A stretch of DNA of 64,000 bases from Burkholderia contaminans (GCF_029633825.1 NZ_CP090640.1:2108001-2172000); one strand, 5' to 3'. Shown: positions 8,199 through 16,888, counted from the stretch's first letter. The notes: generated by a model from the letters alone, not told the origin. Made by a program: numbers and translations.

Positions 8199-8402
8199 AT
8201 GGATACCGGTATCGTGAAATGGTTTAACGATGCTAAAGGTTTCGGCTTTATTACGTCGGACAATGGTGGTGAAGATTTGTTTGCGCACTTTTCCGAAATC
8301 AAGATGGACGGCTTCAAGACGCTGAAGGAAAACCAGCGTGTTTCGTTCGACGTGAAAGTCGGGCCGAAAGGCAAGCAGGCAGCGAATATCCAGGCGGTCT
8401 GA
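8199..8402 (+). CDS. cspA: CspA-family cold-shock protein
   Basis: A 67-residue single OB-fold RNA/ssDNA chaperone. Both nucleic-acid motifs are intact: RNP1 KGFGFIT (about 14-20) and RNP2 DLFAHF (about 27-32), with the [14 protein letters not shown] start of the family. It acts in the cytosol by melting mRNA structure. It is transcribed from its own promoter with a long AT-rich leader containing a hairpin plus U tract, and ends at a strong terminator. Whether it is cold-induced or constitutive cannot be read from the sequence. Confidence 0.95.
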   Translation: MDTGIVKWFNDAKGFGFITSDNGGEDLFAHFSEIKMDGFKTLKENQRVSFDVKVGPKGKQAANIQAV

Positions 8403-8429
8403 CGCGCCACGCATTGCCGATCACGTCCG

Positions 8430-8457
8430 GCCCCCGCATTGCGGGGGCTTTTTGTTT
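8430..8457 (+). terminator. Terminator of the cold-shock gene
   Basis: GCCCCCGC-ATT-GCGGGGGC followed by TTTTTGTTTT, 27 bases after the stop codon. Confidence 0.9.
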
Positions 8458-8543
8458 TGCGGGGGCGGAACATTCGGGTTCGCGCTGGCCGCGAACCCGG
8501 ATGCCGGTGCATACTCACGGAAGCATCGTTTTCCAGTCTTTTC

Positions 8544-9680
8544 ATGTCTGATTCTCCCTGTCCGTCCGATCCCGCCAGCGAACAGCCGCTCGTTTTCGTC
8601 GACCTTGAAACCACTGGCGGCTCGCCCGCCGAACACCGCATCACCGAAATCGGCGTGGTCGAAATCGGCCCGCTCGGCGTGTCGACGTGGACGACGCTCG
8701 TCAATCCGGGGCAGTCGATTCCGCCGTTCATCCAGCAACTGACGGGCATTTCGGACGAGATGGTGCGCGACGCACCGTCATTTGCGTCGCTGGCGCCGGC
8801 GTTGTTCGAGCGGCTCGACGGCAAGCTTTTCGTCGCGCACAACGCGAGCTTCGACCGCGGCTTCCTGCGGGCCGAATTCGAGCGCGCCGGCTTCGCGTTC
8901 AATCCCGATGTGCTGTGTACGGTGCGGCTGTCGAAGGCGCTGTTCCCGCGTGAATCGCGGCACGGCCTCGACGCATTGATCGAGCGCCACGGCCTCGTGC
9001 CGGCGGCACGCCACCGGGCGCTGGCGGATGCCGACCTGGTGTGGCAGTTCTGGCGCCTGTTGCACGACATCGTGCCGCTCGAGCGGCTGCGTGAGCAGAT
9101 CGCACGCACGACGCGCCACTTCCGTCTGGGCGGCGACCTGACCGAAGCGTGGCTCGATACCGCGCCGCCCGGCTGCGGTGCGTACGCACTATTCGGGGAG
9201 GAGGATGTGCCGCTGTATGTCGGCCGCAGCGTGCGTGTGCGGCAGCGGCTGCGTGCGCTGCTGACGGGCGAGCGCCGTTCGTCGAAGGAAATGCGGCTGG
9301 CGCAACAGGTGCGGCGGGTCGAATGGCGCGAGACCGGCAACGAGTTGGGGGCGATGCTGGCCGAAGCGCAATGGATTGCCCGGCTGCGGCCGTCGTACAA
9401 CCGGCGTCCCGCGGCCGATGCTCGTGCCGGCACTGCGCCCTGGCCATTCGAAGGTGCCGTCGCGTTCGAGGCGAGCGGCGAGCGCCGCCTGTTTCATGTG
9501 ATCGACGGCTGGCGCTATCTCGGTGCGACGGAATCACTCGACGCGGCTGCGCAACTCGCGGCCGACGGAGCGGACGGTGCGTTCGAACCTTTCACCCACC
9601 GCCTGCTGCAGACGCATCTCGCACGCGGCCTGCAGCTGATTCCGCTCGCCGCGCTCACGCCTGCGGGGCAGGCGGCTTAA
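8544..9680 (+). CDS. Exonuclease (DnaQ/epsilon-like) fused to a GIY-YIG nuclease domain
   Basis: A 378-residue two-domain protein. Residues about 14-175 form a DEDDh 3'-5' exonuclease: VFVDLETTGG carries the DxE, HNASFD the second Asp, and HRALADAD the His and last Asp. Residues about 205-295 form a GIY-YIG domain of the UvrC/Cho type: CGAYALF and LYVGRS replace GIY and YIG, with the conserved Arg in RVRQRLRALL and the Glu in AEAQWI, followed by RPSYNRR. A C-terminal tail of about 90 residues resembles that of Cho-like proteins. This fusion is known in proteobacteria and is usually annotated as a polymerase III epsilon-like or excinuclease-like protein; a repair or editing role is inferred. 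The ATG at 8544 gives MSDSPCPS. Confidence 0.9.
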   Translation: MSDSPCPSDPASEQPLVFVDLETTGGSPAEHRITEIGVVEIGPLGVSTWTTLVNPGQSIPPFIQQLTGISDEMVRDAPSFASLAPALFERLDGKLFVAHNASFDRGFLRAEFERAGFAFNPDVLCTVRLSKALFPRESRHGLDALIERHGLVPAARHRALADADLVWQFWRLLHDIVPLERLREQIARTTRHFRLGGDLTEAWLDTAPPGCGAYALFGEEDVPLYVGRSVRVRQRLRALLTGERRSSKEMRLAQQVRRVEWRETGNELGAMLAEAQWIARLRPSYNRRPAADARAGTAPWPFEGAVAFEASGERRLFHVIDGWRYLGATESLDAAAQLAADGADGAFEPFTHRLLQTHLARGLQLIPLAALTPAGQAA

Positions 9681-9714
9681 TCAGGCGCGGTCGCGCCACC
9701 CGCGCCCGCGGCCG

Positions 9715-10308
9715 TCAGCCGATCGCGCTTGCGCCGCCGGCCGAGCAGACGTGCGATAGCGCAGTGTCGAGTGCCTGCGTTTGCGTGGCGTCGTAGCGCG
9801 TGAGCGTCTTCCAGTTGGCGATGCTGCGCGCGAGCCTCGCCTGACAATCAGGCGCATCCCGCAGCGGCGCAACCTGCGCGAGCCCCGCGAGCATTTTCTG
9901 CGTCAGCCGGTCGAGAGCCGGGCGCGTGCTGGTCGCGAGATCGGGCGGCGTGCCTTCCGGTGGCCGCGTCGCGCGCCAGGTCGCGAACAGCGCGTTCTGC
10001 ACATCCTTGCTCGCGGCGATCTGATCCTCGAAGAACGTCCGTGCGAACGCGGGATCGACGCCGGCCTGCGCCGCGCGCTTCTCGACCGATACGAGCAGTT
10101 CCGCTTCGCGCGGCCGGTCCTCGATTGCCTTGTGATTCGCCCATTTCCATCGAGCGACCGGTTCGGCGAGCGCGAGGCGCTGTGACGCGAGCGCGACGAT
10201 ATTGGTGAGGGCGGTGTCGTCACCGTCTGCATTGGCGATGCGCGGGGACGAAAAGAGGGCGACGCCGAGCGCGGCGACAGCGAGGCTGGCACGAATGGCT
10301 TGCTTCAT
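9715..10308 (-). CDS. Secreted (periplasmic) chorismate mutase, AroQ gamma type
   Basis: A 197-residue protein with a signal peptide (MKQAIRASLAVAALGVALFS, cleavage after IANA near residue 27). The mature helical domain matches the monofunctional periplasmic chorismate mutase class: LASQRLALAEPVARWKWANH, then EDRPREAELL, an EDQIAASKDVQ segment and Cys residues near each end (PDCQAR, SHVCSA). It converts chorismate to prephenate outside the cytoplasm. It stands alone, with no dehydratase or dehydrogenase next to it. It converges with the exonuclease gene. The role of periplasmic chorismate mutases is unsettled. Confidence 0.88.
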   Translation of the reverse strand: MKQAIRASLAVAALGVALFSSPRIANADGDDTALTNIVALASQRLALAEPVARWKWANHKAIEDRPREAELLVSVEKRAAQAGVDPAFARTFFEDQIAASKDVQNALFATWRATRPPEGTPPDLATSTRPALDRLTQKMLAGLAQVAPLRDAPDCQARLARSIANWKTLTRYDATQTQALDTALSHVCSAGGASAIG

Positions 10309-10531
10309 CGGAACGATCGGGAGAGCCGGGCGGGCCGGAAGTGGAAAACCAGAAGGATAGACGAAGACAGTCGCGCGGCGTAGCGCAGCGACCGGAGAAT
10401 CAGCAGGCGAGCTGATCCGGCACCGTCAGGCTGTTGCGGCCCGGGTGCGAGGCGAATTGCGCGCGATGCGCACTGATGAACCGCACGATAGCGATGATCG
10501 ACACGTGGCGGTTACAGAACCGAACAGGCGT

Positions 10532-10678
10532 TCACTTCGGCGAGTACAGCTTGTGCTGCTCGTCGAAGAATGCCCGAACGTGGTCAGGCAATTCGGCGAG
10601 GAATTCCACGCCGACGGGTTCTGGATCCGGGCTCATCACTTGCTCCGGCGGTGGCATGCGAGTTGGTCTTTCGTCCAT
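10532..10678 (-). CDS. Small acidic hypothetical ORF behind a Fur-box-like sequence
   Basis: A 48-residue ORF, MDERPTRMPPPEQVMSPDPE at the start, then VGVEFLAELPDHVRAFFDEQ and HKLYSPK at the end. The ATG at 10678 has GGAGA 8 bases upstream; the in-frame ATG at 10684 is too close to that site. The N-half is Pro-rich and the C-half could form an amphipathic helix. No family recognised. TGATAATCATT, the central 11 bases of the Fur consensus, lies 22 bases upstream. Too short to be sure it is expressed. Confidence 0.45.
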   Translation of the reverse strand: MDERPTRMPPPEQVMSPDPEPVGVEFLAELPDHVRAFFDEQHKLYSPK

Positions 10679-10699
10679 GGTCATTTCTCCAGCAGGTTC

Positions 10700-10710
10700 A
10701 ATGATTATCA
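10700..10710 (-). promoter_or_regulatory. Fur-box-like core
   Basis: TGATAATCATT on the minus strand equals the centre of the Fur consensus; flanking bases match less well (13 of 19 overall by hand). It lies between the 48-residue ORF and the relic of a TonB receptor cluster. Iron control is inference. Confidence 0.4.
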
Positions 10711-10875
10711 ACCTCGTGCTTGGATTTATGCCAGTGGCGAATCGTTAGATTTTGTCTCTGTTGTATTAACGGCACATGCGCTCTGACGCGCGCTGCGATG
10801 CCGACTATTGCATCGTGCGGAATCGGCAACAATCGGGCCGCTTGTTCCACTTGCGCGCACTTTTTCTGGACCGCG

Positions 10876-11003
10876 ATGCAACGAACGACGCGATGGATCG
10901 GCCTCGTGTGGCTGGCGCTGAACGTACTGTCGCCCGTCATCGGCTATGCGCGTCTCGCGTCGAGCGGCTCCGGCGAGCTCACGCTCGAATTGTGCAGTGC
11001 AGC
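10876..11003 (+). pseudogene. DUF2946-like protein, 5' fragment fused to a receptor remnant
   Basis: The frame from ATG 10876 reads MQRTTRWIGLVWLALNVLSP, then GYARLASSGSGELTLELCSAAG. This resembles DUF2946 proteins, small exported proteins usually found near metal-linked TonB receptors and ending in a His-rich tail. After LELCSAAG the reading frame runs into unrelated sequence and stops at 11055, with no His-rich C-terminus. From 11004 a different frame encodes the end of a TonB-dependent receptor. The junction therefore looks like a deletion. The family call is from memory of the hydrophobic start and the LCSAAG motif. Confidence 0.5.
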
Positions 11004-11447
11004 GGGCGCGTGCGTGGCGTCGAACTCGCGTTCAGCGGCGAGAACGTCGGGTTGAAGGGGCTCGCGATTGACGCGAACGTGTCGGCGAGCAACGCGCGGA
11101 TCCTCGCCGACGTCGCGAATCCCGCATATGTCGGCTCGCGCTTTCCGCGGATTGCGCGCGTGCATGCGAACCTGCTCGCGTCGTATCGCTTCGACGAGCA
11201 CTGGGTGGCGAGCGTCGGCGTGCGCTACTCGGGCCGCCTGTCTAACACGCTCGACAACAGCGACGTGAACCCGGGCGTCTACGGCGGCACGAGTTCGTTC
11301 ACGGTCGTCGACCTGAAGGCGCGTTACCGCTTCGACCGTCACTGGAGCGCGTCGCTCGGCATCGACAACCTGACGGACCGCCGCTATTACGTTCTCCACC
11401 CGTATCCGGGCCGTACTTTCAATGGAGAACTGAAATGGTCGCTGTGA
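11004..11447 (+). pseudogene. TonB-dependent receptor, C-terminal remnant
   Basis: About 147 codons of the beta-barrel end of a TonB-dependent outer-membrane receptor: GRVRGVELAFSGE, NPAYVGSRFPRIARVHANLL, VVDLKARYRFDRHWSASLGI, DNLTDRRYYVLHPYPGRTF and the last strand ELKWSL. The NLTDRRYY and PGRTF motifs are diagnostic for the C-terminal strands. The plug domain and most of the barrel are missing and no proper start codon precedes it, so it cannot make a working receptor. It was probably a metal or siderophore receptor of about 650-750 residues. Confidence 0.8.
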
Positions 11448-11820
11448 GATCGCTCGCGTTGCTGTCGCCAGCCGGCTGCACGACGCGCACGACGTGCCGA
11501 AGACCGCCGATTCGCAAGCCGCGCGCATGAGCATGCAGGCCGCACCCGCGCGGCAGAAGCAGCCGCTCGCGACGGGGGCGGCATTCGACATGCATCACCG
11601 GCTGTGGGTCCCATGGGTCGAGGGCGCGCACGTTGTCGTCGCGCATTCCGACGATCCCGGTGACACGCTGTCCGCGCCCGTCACCGTCAACGCGATGCCG
11701 GAACCGATCTACACGAGCGCCGGGAATCGCCTGAGGATCACGCAGTATGCGAATGCGGAGCCGATGCCCGAGCGTCTGCGCTCGATGCGGGGTAGAGAGG
11801 GGAGATGCCGCGCACCGTGA
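11435..11820 (+). pseudogene. Sialidase/BNR-like exported protein, frameshifted 5' remnant
   Basis: ATG 11435 overlaps the receptor's last codons and starts a signal-like MVAVRSLALLSPAGC, then the frame shifts to AHDVPKTADSQAA. The second frame continues with ATGAAFDMHHRLWVPWVEGA, HVVVAHSDDPGDTLSAPVTV and NAMPEPIYTSAG, which resembles the first BNR (Asp-box) blade of exo-sialidase-like proteins found beside TonB receptors. After that the similarity is lost within about 20 codons. Frameshift and truncation mark it as a relic. The family assignment is moderate. Confidence 0.5.
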
Positions 11821-11909
11821 GGATCGGACGCGATGGCGCACGCGAGGCGCGCAGCGGATTGCTGACGGCCGACGTGTTCGACAGCTGGTTGGAGCGCGCG
11901 AAGCGCTGA
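11805..11909 (+). pseudogene. Possible thioredoxin-like protein, C-terminal remnant
   Basis: A 34-codon frame with a purine-rich lead (GAGAGGGGAG before ATG 11805). It reads RTVRIGRDGAREARSGLLTA then DVFDSWLERAKR and a stop. The pattern of a strand, a G-rich turn and a final amphipathic helix is like the end of TlpA-type proteins. It is too short to be sure and may be only chance; its place at the end of a relic block is the main argument. Confidence 0.25.
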
Positions 11910-11956
11910 ATGGGGCGACGGCGCGCGGCGAACGGGCCGCGCGCCGGCCTGATGCG

Positions 11957-11977
11957 AAAACGCGCCCGAAGGCGCGT
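11957..11977 (-). terminator. Terminator of the GlsB-family gene
   Basis: Minus-strand ACGCGCC-TTCG-GGCGCGT followed by TTTCG, 12 bases after the stop codon. Confidence 0.7.
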
Positions 11978-11988
11978 GGAGAGAAGCG

Positions 11989-12243
11989 TCAGGCCGCTCG
12001 CTTGAATAGCCGGATCACGAACAGCAGGATCACCGCACCGACGACCGCGACGATCACCGAACCGATGAAGCCGCTGCCGATGCTGATGCCGAGTATCCCG
12101 GCGAGCCAGCCGCCGATCACCGCGCCGACGATCCCGACGATGATGTCGACGATCAGCCCGAAGCCGCCGCCCTTGACGAGCAAACCGGCAAGCCAGCCGG
12201 CGATCGCGCCGATGATGAGCCACATAATCAAGCCATGAGTCAT
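11989..12243 (-). CDS. GlsB/YeaQ/YmgE family membrane stress protein
   Basis: An 84-residue inner-membrane protein made of three Gly-rich hydrophobic helices: LIMWLIIGAIAGWLAGLL, the next with IVDIIVGIVGAVIGGWLAG, and the last with VIVAVVGAVILLFVIRLF. The GAIAGWLAG and GAVIGGWL motifs are hallmarks of the transglycosylase-associated (GlsB/YeaQ/YmgE) family. ATG 12243 gives MTHGLIM and follows AAGGAGAGGACAACC, a good ribosome-binding site. Expression of such proteins is often tied to general stress or envelope stress; the biochemical role is unknown. Confidence 0.92.
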   Translation of the reverse strand: MTHGLIMWLIIGAIAGWLAGLLVKGGGFGLIVDIIVGIVGAVIGGWLAGILGISIGSGFIGSVIVAVVGAVILLFVIRLFKRAA

Positions 12244-12505
12244 GGTTGTCCTCTCCTTGAGTTGTGTCGAAAGACCGGACGTCGGCTGCGTTGCCGCAAG
12301 CTGAATGAAGGCGGCATCGCGACCTGCCGCGCCGCCCACGCAATGTAACGCGTTAGACGGGTCGGAATCGTTAAGTAATGTTATGCACCCTTAACGGGAT
12401 TTTCCAGGGAATTTGTCTGCATACGGCTAGGCTCGTGCGTGGGTGATGCATGATGAAATGAAGTTGTAATAAACGGCCGCCGGTGAAGCAGGTCGCCCGT
12501 CGGCG

Positions 12506-12718
12506 TCATCGTTCGTGCACCGATGCCTGCATGCCCACGTCGGGCAATCCGTCGCCTGCGTCGGCGATCAGCCGTGCGACGGTCGCGGGTTCGCCGATCG
12601 CCTCGATCGACAGCAGTGCGAAGCGGGCGAGAAAGAGCGATGCATCGGCTTCACCGATCCGTGTCATCGTGTGGCACAGGTCGGTGTAGAGGACGTCGCG
12701 TTCGGTATCCGTCATCAT
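12506..12718 (-). CDS. Small protein partner of the flavoprotein hydroxylase (DUF2783-like)
   Basis: A 70-residue helical protein beginning MMTDTERDVLYTDLCHTMTR and continuing EADASLFLARFALLSIEA. Similar short proteins (DUF2783) are encoded next to MhpA-type FAD hydroxylases in beta-proteobacteria. AGGAG lies 5 bases before ATG 12718, and that ATG overlaps the hydroxylase TGA stop (ATGA arrangement), so translation is probably coupled. Its role is unknown; it could be an accessory subunit. The family name is from memory. Confidence 0.6.
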   Translation of the reverse strand: MMTDTERDVLYTDLCHTMTRIGEADASLFLARFALLSIEAIGEPATVARLIADAGDGLPDVGMQASVHER

Positions 12719-14448
12719 GCGGTCTCCTGAGGATCGGTTGATGCGCACGGACGAAGTGCGCGTTCGAGCGCGGTGATCACGTCGCTCGCGCGAGCGTCGT
12801 GCCAGCGGCCGAGTACGTGGCCATCCGGACGTACGAGATAGACGGTGCCATCGCGCGCGCCGTACATGTCGAACAGCCGGCCGTCTCCGTCACGGCCGCC
12901 GCAGGCCGGTTGCCGCGGCGCCACATGTCGCGTGAGCGTCACGAGCGCGAACGGTATCCGCGCAGCCTGCAGGCGCTGTTCAAGGCCAGCGAGCGTCGGA
13001 TCGGGCACGCCGTCGGACGTGAAGCAGAACGCGGTGAAGCGCGGGGCGACGAGATCGGTCAGGTGGCCGCGCCGCGTGGCGTTGCCGTGCGGCGCGTACA
13101 GCATCAGTGGACATTCGGCGAGCACCGTGCCGGGCGCGGGGCCGGCTGAAAACGTATCGCGTTCGACTGCGTTGAGCGACGACGTCGCATAGGCGATGGC
13201 CGTCGTCTGGCGCGGATTGATCAGCGAACGCAGCGCCGGATGCCGGACCGCGAGCGACAGCACGGCCTTGCGCATCAGGTCGAATGCAAACGACGGTGGC
13301 GCCATGAACTCGGTGCTCTTCGTGCCGTAGCGAAGATTCTCGTGCGTCGCGAACACGCGTTCGTCCGAGTAGCTGTCGAGCAGCGTGTCCGATGCAAGGC
13401 CGCGAATCACGTACGCGAGTTTCCATGCAAGGTTGTCGGCATCGTCGATGCCCGAATTCGCGCCGCGCACGCCGAAGATCGGCACGAGATGCGCGGCGTC
13501 GCCACAGAACAGCACGCGGCCGTGCCGATAGCGTTCGAGCGTCAGCGCATTCGCCTTGTAGATCGTGATCCAGATCGGCGACCAGTCGCCGCGCTCGCCC
13601 ATCATGTCGAGCAGATTCTGCACGCGCGGGATCACGTTTTCCGGCTTGATGGCCGCTTCGGGATCCTCATCGTCGCGTAACTGGTAGTCGATCCGCCACA
13701 CATTGTCGGGCTGCTTGTGGACGAGCACCGTTGAGCCCGGGTTCGACGACGGGTCGAAGTACGCGAGCCGTTCGGTCGGCCGGTCGCTGTCGAGCGCGAT
13801 GTCGACGATCACGTAGCGGCCCTCGTAGCTCGTGCCTTGCAGCGACAGGCCGAGCGCTTCACGCATCGTGCTGCGTCCGCCGTCGCACGCCACGACCCAG
13901 TCGGCGTCGAGTGCGTAGCCGCCGAGCGGCGTGTCGACGTCGAGGCGCACGCCCTCCGGGTGCAGGGAGACGCCGGTGACTTTCGCCTGCCAGCGGATCT
14001 CGATGAGTTCGGGGCGGCGCAGTGCGGCGTCGAGCAGGAACTGTTCGATGTGATACTGCGCGAGATTGATCATCGGCGGCAGTTTCTGGTTTTCGTCCTG
14101 CGGCATCGTGAAATGCAGCACTTCGTCGCGACGGTAGAAGCTGCGTCCGCCGGTCCACGGCAGCCCCGTGCGCAGGAAGTCGTCGAGCGCGCCGAGCCGC
14201 TCGATGATCTCGAGGCTGCGCCGCGAGATGCAGATCGCACGGCTGCCGTGGCAGACCGCGTCGTCGGCCTCGATCAGTACACTCCGGATGCCGTGGTTCG
14301 CGAGACCGAGCGCAACGGCGAGGCCGACGGGGCCGCCGCCGACGATCGCGACGCGATGCCGGTGCGTGTCGATACCGTCGTCGCAGGCCGGCAGATGCGC
14401 GGGATGGCGCTCGGCGACGAACGGGTAGGGCTTGAAGTCGATATCCAT
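12715..14448 (-). CDS. FAD-dependent monooxygenase, MhpA-like aromatic hydroxylase
   Basis: A 577-residue class A flavoprotein monooxygenase. The N-terminal dinucleotide fold VAIVGGGPVGLAVALGL (about 28-44) binds FAD, DGGRSTMREALGL carries the DG motif, and CGDAAHLVPIFGVRGANSGI is the second FAD motif. A C-terminal thioredoxin-like extension (about 430-577) includes the YLVRPDGHVLGRWHD segment. MhpA relatives hydroxylate 3-hydroxyphenylpropionate, but substrate cannot be read from sequence. Start ATG 14448 (MDIDFKPYP) has GGAAG 7 bases upstream. It forms an operon with the 70-residue protein and is preceded by two operator-like palindromes and a LuxR-type regulator. Confidence 0.88.
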   Translation of the reverse strand: MDIDFKPYPFVAERHPAHLPACDDGIDTHRHRVAIVGGGPVGLAVALGLANHGIRSVLIEADDAVCHGSRAICISRRSLEIIERLGALDDFLRTGLPWTGGRSFYRRDEVLHFTMPQDENQKLPPMINLAQYHIEQFLLDAALRRPELIEIRWQAKVTGVSLHPEGVRLDVDTPLGGYALDADWVVACDGGRSTMREALGLSLQGTSYEGRYVIVDIALDSDRPTERLAYFDPSSNPGSTVLVHKQPDNVWRIDYQLRDDEDPEAAIKPENVIPRVQNLLDMMGERGDWSPIWITIYKANALTLERYRHGRVLFCGDAAHLVPIFGVRGANSGIDDADNLAWKLAYVIRGLASDTLLDSYSDERVFATHENLRYGTKSTEFMAPPSFAFDLMRKAVLSLAVRHPALRSLINPRQTTAIAYATSSLNAVERDTFSAGPAPGTVLAECPLMLYAPHGNATRRGHLTDLVAPRFTAFCFTSDGVPDPTLAGLEQRLQAARIPFALVTLTRHVAPRQPACGGRDGDGRLFDMYGARDGTVYLVRPDGHVLGRWHDARASDVITALERALRPCASTDPQETA

Positions 14449-14610
14449 CGTTGGCTTCCAGGGGAGAGCGGTTCGACGTGCACGCGCGCCGGGGCCGCGT
14501 GCAGGCAGTCGAAGCAGTATGGAAGCCGTGCGGGAATCCGCTGTCCCCATTCGGGGTACGGCAAGCCGACCGGGATTTACCCCGATTCGGTCATCGCAAG
14601 CCGGGTCGGT

Positions 14611-15420
14611 TCAAGGCTGCAGGCAGAGCGCGAACAACTGGCGCTGGCTCGAGATGCCCAGGCGCCGGTACGCGCGCTTCTGGTATGTGACGACGCTCGA
14701 CGCCTTCACGCCGATCGTCTCGCCGATCTCGTGCGCGGTCTGGCCTTCGAGCACGCCGCGCAGCACGTCGAGTTCGCGCTTGGACAGCGCCGGGCAGGCG
14801 CTGCGTAACCGCGCGAGCATCCGTTGCGGGATGCCGATCTGCGCGGCACCGGCGAGTGCGTAGTGATGCTTCGCGGCCTGCGCGATCAGCGGGGCGAGCG
14901 CTTCGATCTCCGCGATCTCGCGCGGCTGGAACGCGCCGCTGCGATGCGCGCGGTACAGGTTGATCGACAGCCAGCTCGCATCGTTGGGCTGCATCAGCAA
15001 CGACAGCCGGTCGGACACGTCGGGGCCGCGGTAGCAGGCCGCTCGATACGCTTCGTGATCGATCTCGTCGCCGGCCTGCTGGTGCAGCAGCAGGTCGTGG
15101 CGGCGCGCGCCGCGAGGCGCGCTCGATACGATCTTCTGGTTGCCGTCGAGCGTGTAGAAGTGTCGTGCGTAGATGTCGGCGACGTCACGCAGGTAGCGGC
15201 CGCCGCGATGGTCGGCGACGGATAGCGTGCGCGGGCGGTTGCCGAGCTCGTACGCGAAGATCGTGCATTGCGTGACCGACAGCGCATCGTCGAACAGCTT
15301 CAGCACTTCGGCTGCGAATGCGTTGGGCTCGTTGCCGCCGATCGCGGCGACAAGGCGCGTCGCACGTAATACGTCCAGTTGCCCGGTGAGGTTCGGTCGC
15401 TCGAGACGCCAGGTGCGCAT
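14611..15420 (-). CDS. LuxR-type HTH transcriptional regulator
   Basis: A 269-residue regulator with a C-terminal LuxR/GerE DNA-binding domain (about 205-265: LSKRELDVLRGVLEGQTAHE then IGETIGVKASSVVTYQKRAY and RRLGISSQRQLF). The N-terminal 200 residues have no receiver-phosphorylation signature and no clear autoinducer-binding motif, so the signal is unknown. ATG 15420 (MRTWRLERPN) is the likely start though its ribosome-binding site is weak. It is transcribed towards the hydroxylase gene with a 162-base gap containing paired palindromes, suggesting it controls that operon. Confidence 0.85.
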   Translation of the reverse strand: MRTWRLERPNLTGQLDVLRATRLVAAIGGNEPNAFAAEVLKLFDDALSVTQCTIFAYELGNRPRTLSVADHRGGRYLRDVADIYARHFYTLDGNQKIVSSAPRGARRHDLLLHQQAGDEIDHEAYRAACYRGPDVSDRLSLLMQPNDASWLSINLYRAHRSGAFQPREIAEIEALAPLIAQAAKHHYALAGAAQIGIPQRMLARLRSACPALSKRELDVLRGVLEGQTAHEIGETIGVKASSVVTYQKRAYRRLGISSQRQLFALCLQP

Positions 15421-15552
15421 GATGCTCGGAAAGGGCGGAGTGGTCCGGCGATTGTAATCGGCGGCGTGCTGCGCGGGAGTCGGGTGATGCCCGCAAGCGG
15501 AGCGGACGCAGAGAGAAGAAGGGCAGCGCACGATTTGGCGCCCGGAATGAGA

Positions 15553-15585
15553 AAAGGGCTGACAAGCATTGCTTGTCAGCCCTTT
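15553..15585 (-). terminator. Terminator of tRNA-Thr
   Basis: Minus-strand AAAGGGCTGACAAGCA pairs with TGCTTGTCAGCCCTTT, ending in a TTTTC tract, 6 bases after the CCA end. Confidence 0.9.
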
Positions 15586-15591
15586 ATAACT

Positions 15592-15667
15592 TGGTGCCGG
15601 AGATAGGAGTCGAACCTACGACCTTCGCATTACGAATGCGCTGCTCTACCAACTGAGCTACACCGGC
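15592..15667 (-). tRNA. tRNA-Thr (anticodon CGT)
   Basis: A 76-nt tRNA. The acceptor stem GCCGGTG... pairs with the 3' CTCCGGC-like end, the CCA is encoded, and the anticodon loop TTCGTAA gives CGT for the threonine codon ACG. A promoter (TTGCCA, 18 bp, TATAAT) lies just upstream. Confidence 0.96.
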
Positions 15668-15681
15668 ATCAGAGAAACGAA

Positions 15682-15711
15682 ATTATAAGGTGAAATCTGA
15701 GACCTTGGCAA
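15682..15711 (-). promoter_or_regulatory. Promoter of tRNA-Thr
   Basis: Minus strand: TTGCCA (15706-15711), 18 bp, TATAAT (15682-15687), 15 bases before the tRNA 5' end. Confidence 0.7.
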
Positions 15712-15874
15712 TAGGTTTTGCGAATTTTTTTCAGCTTGCTGCTGCTGTTTCGCGAAACTCATCGACTCGGCAAACTTCCCGCTTCGTTTCACTGCGATGC
15801 GACCCGTTGGGGTCACATCGAGAGCCGCGATTCTACGTACGTCGCGCGATACTGTCTAGTGCTGCAGTGCAAAT

Positions 15875-16888
<1,014 letters not shown>

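Noticed and set aside
10434..10786. Two plus-strand frames across the 48-codon ORF
   Set aside because: No start signals, no similarity, and they run over the Fur-box-like site.
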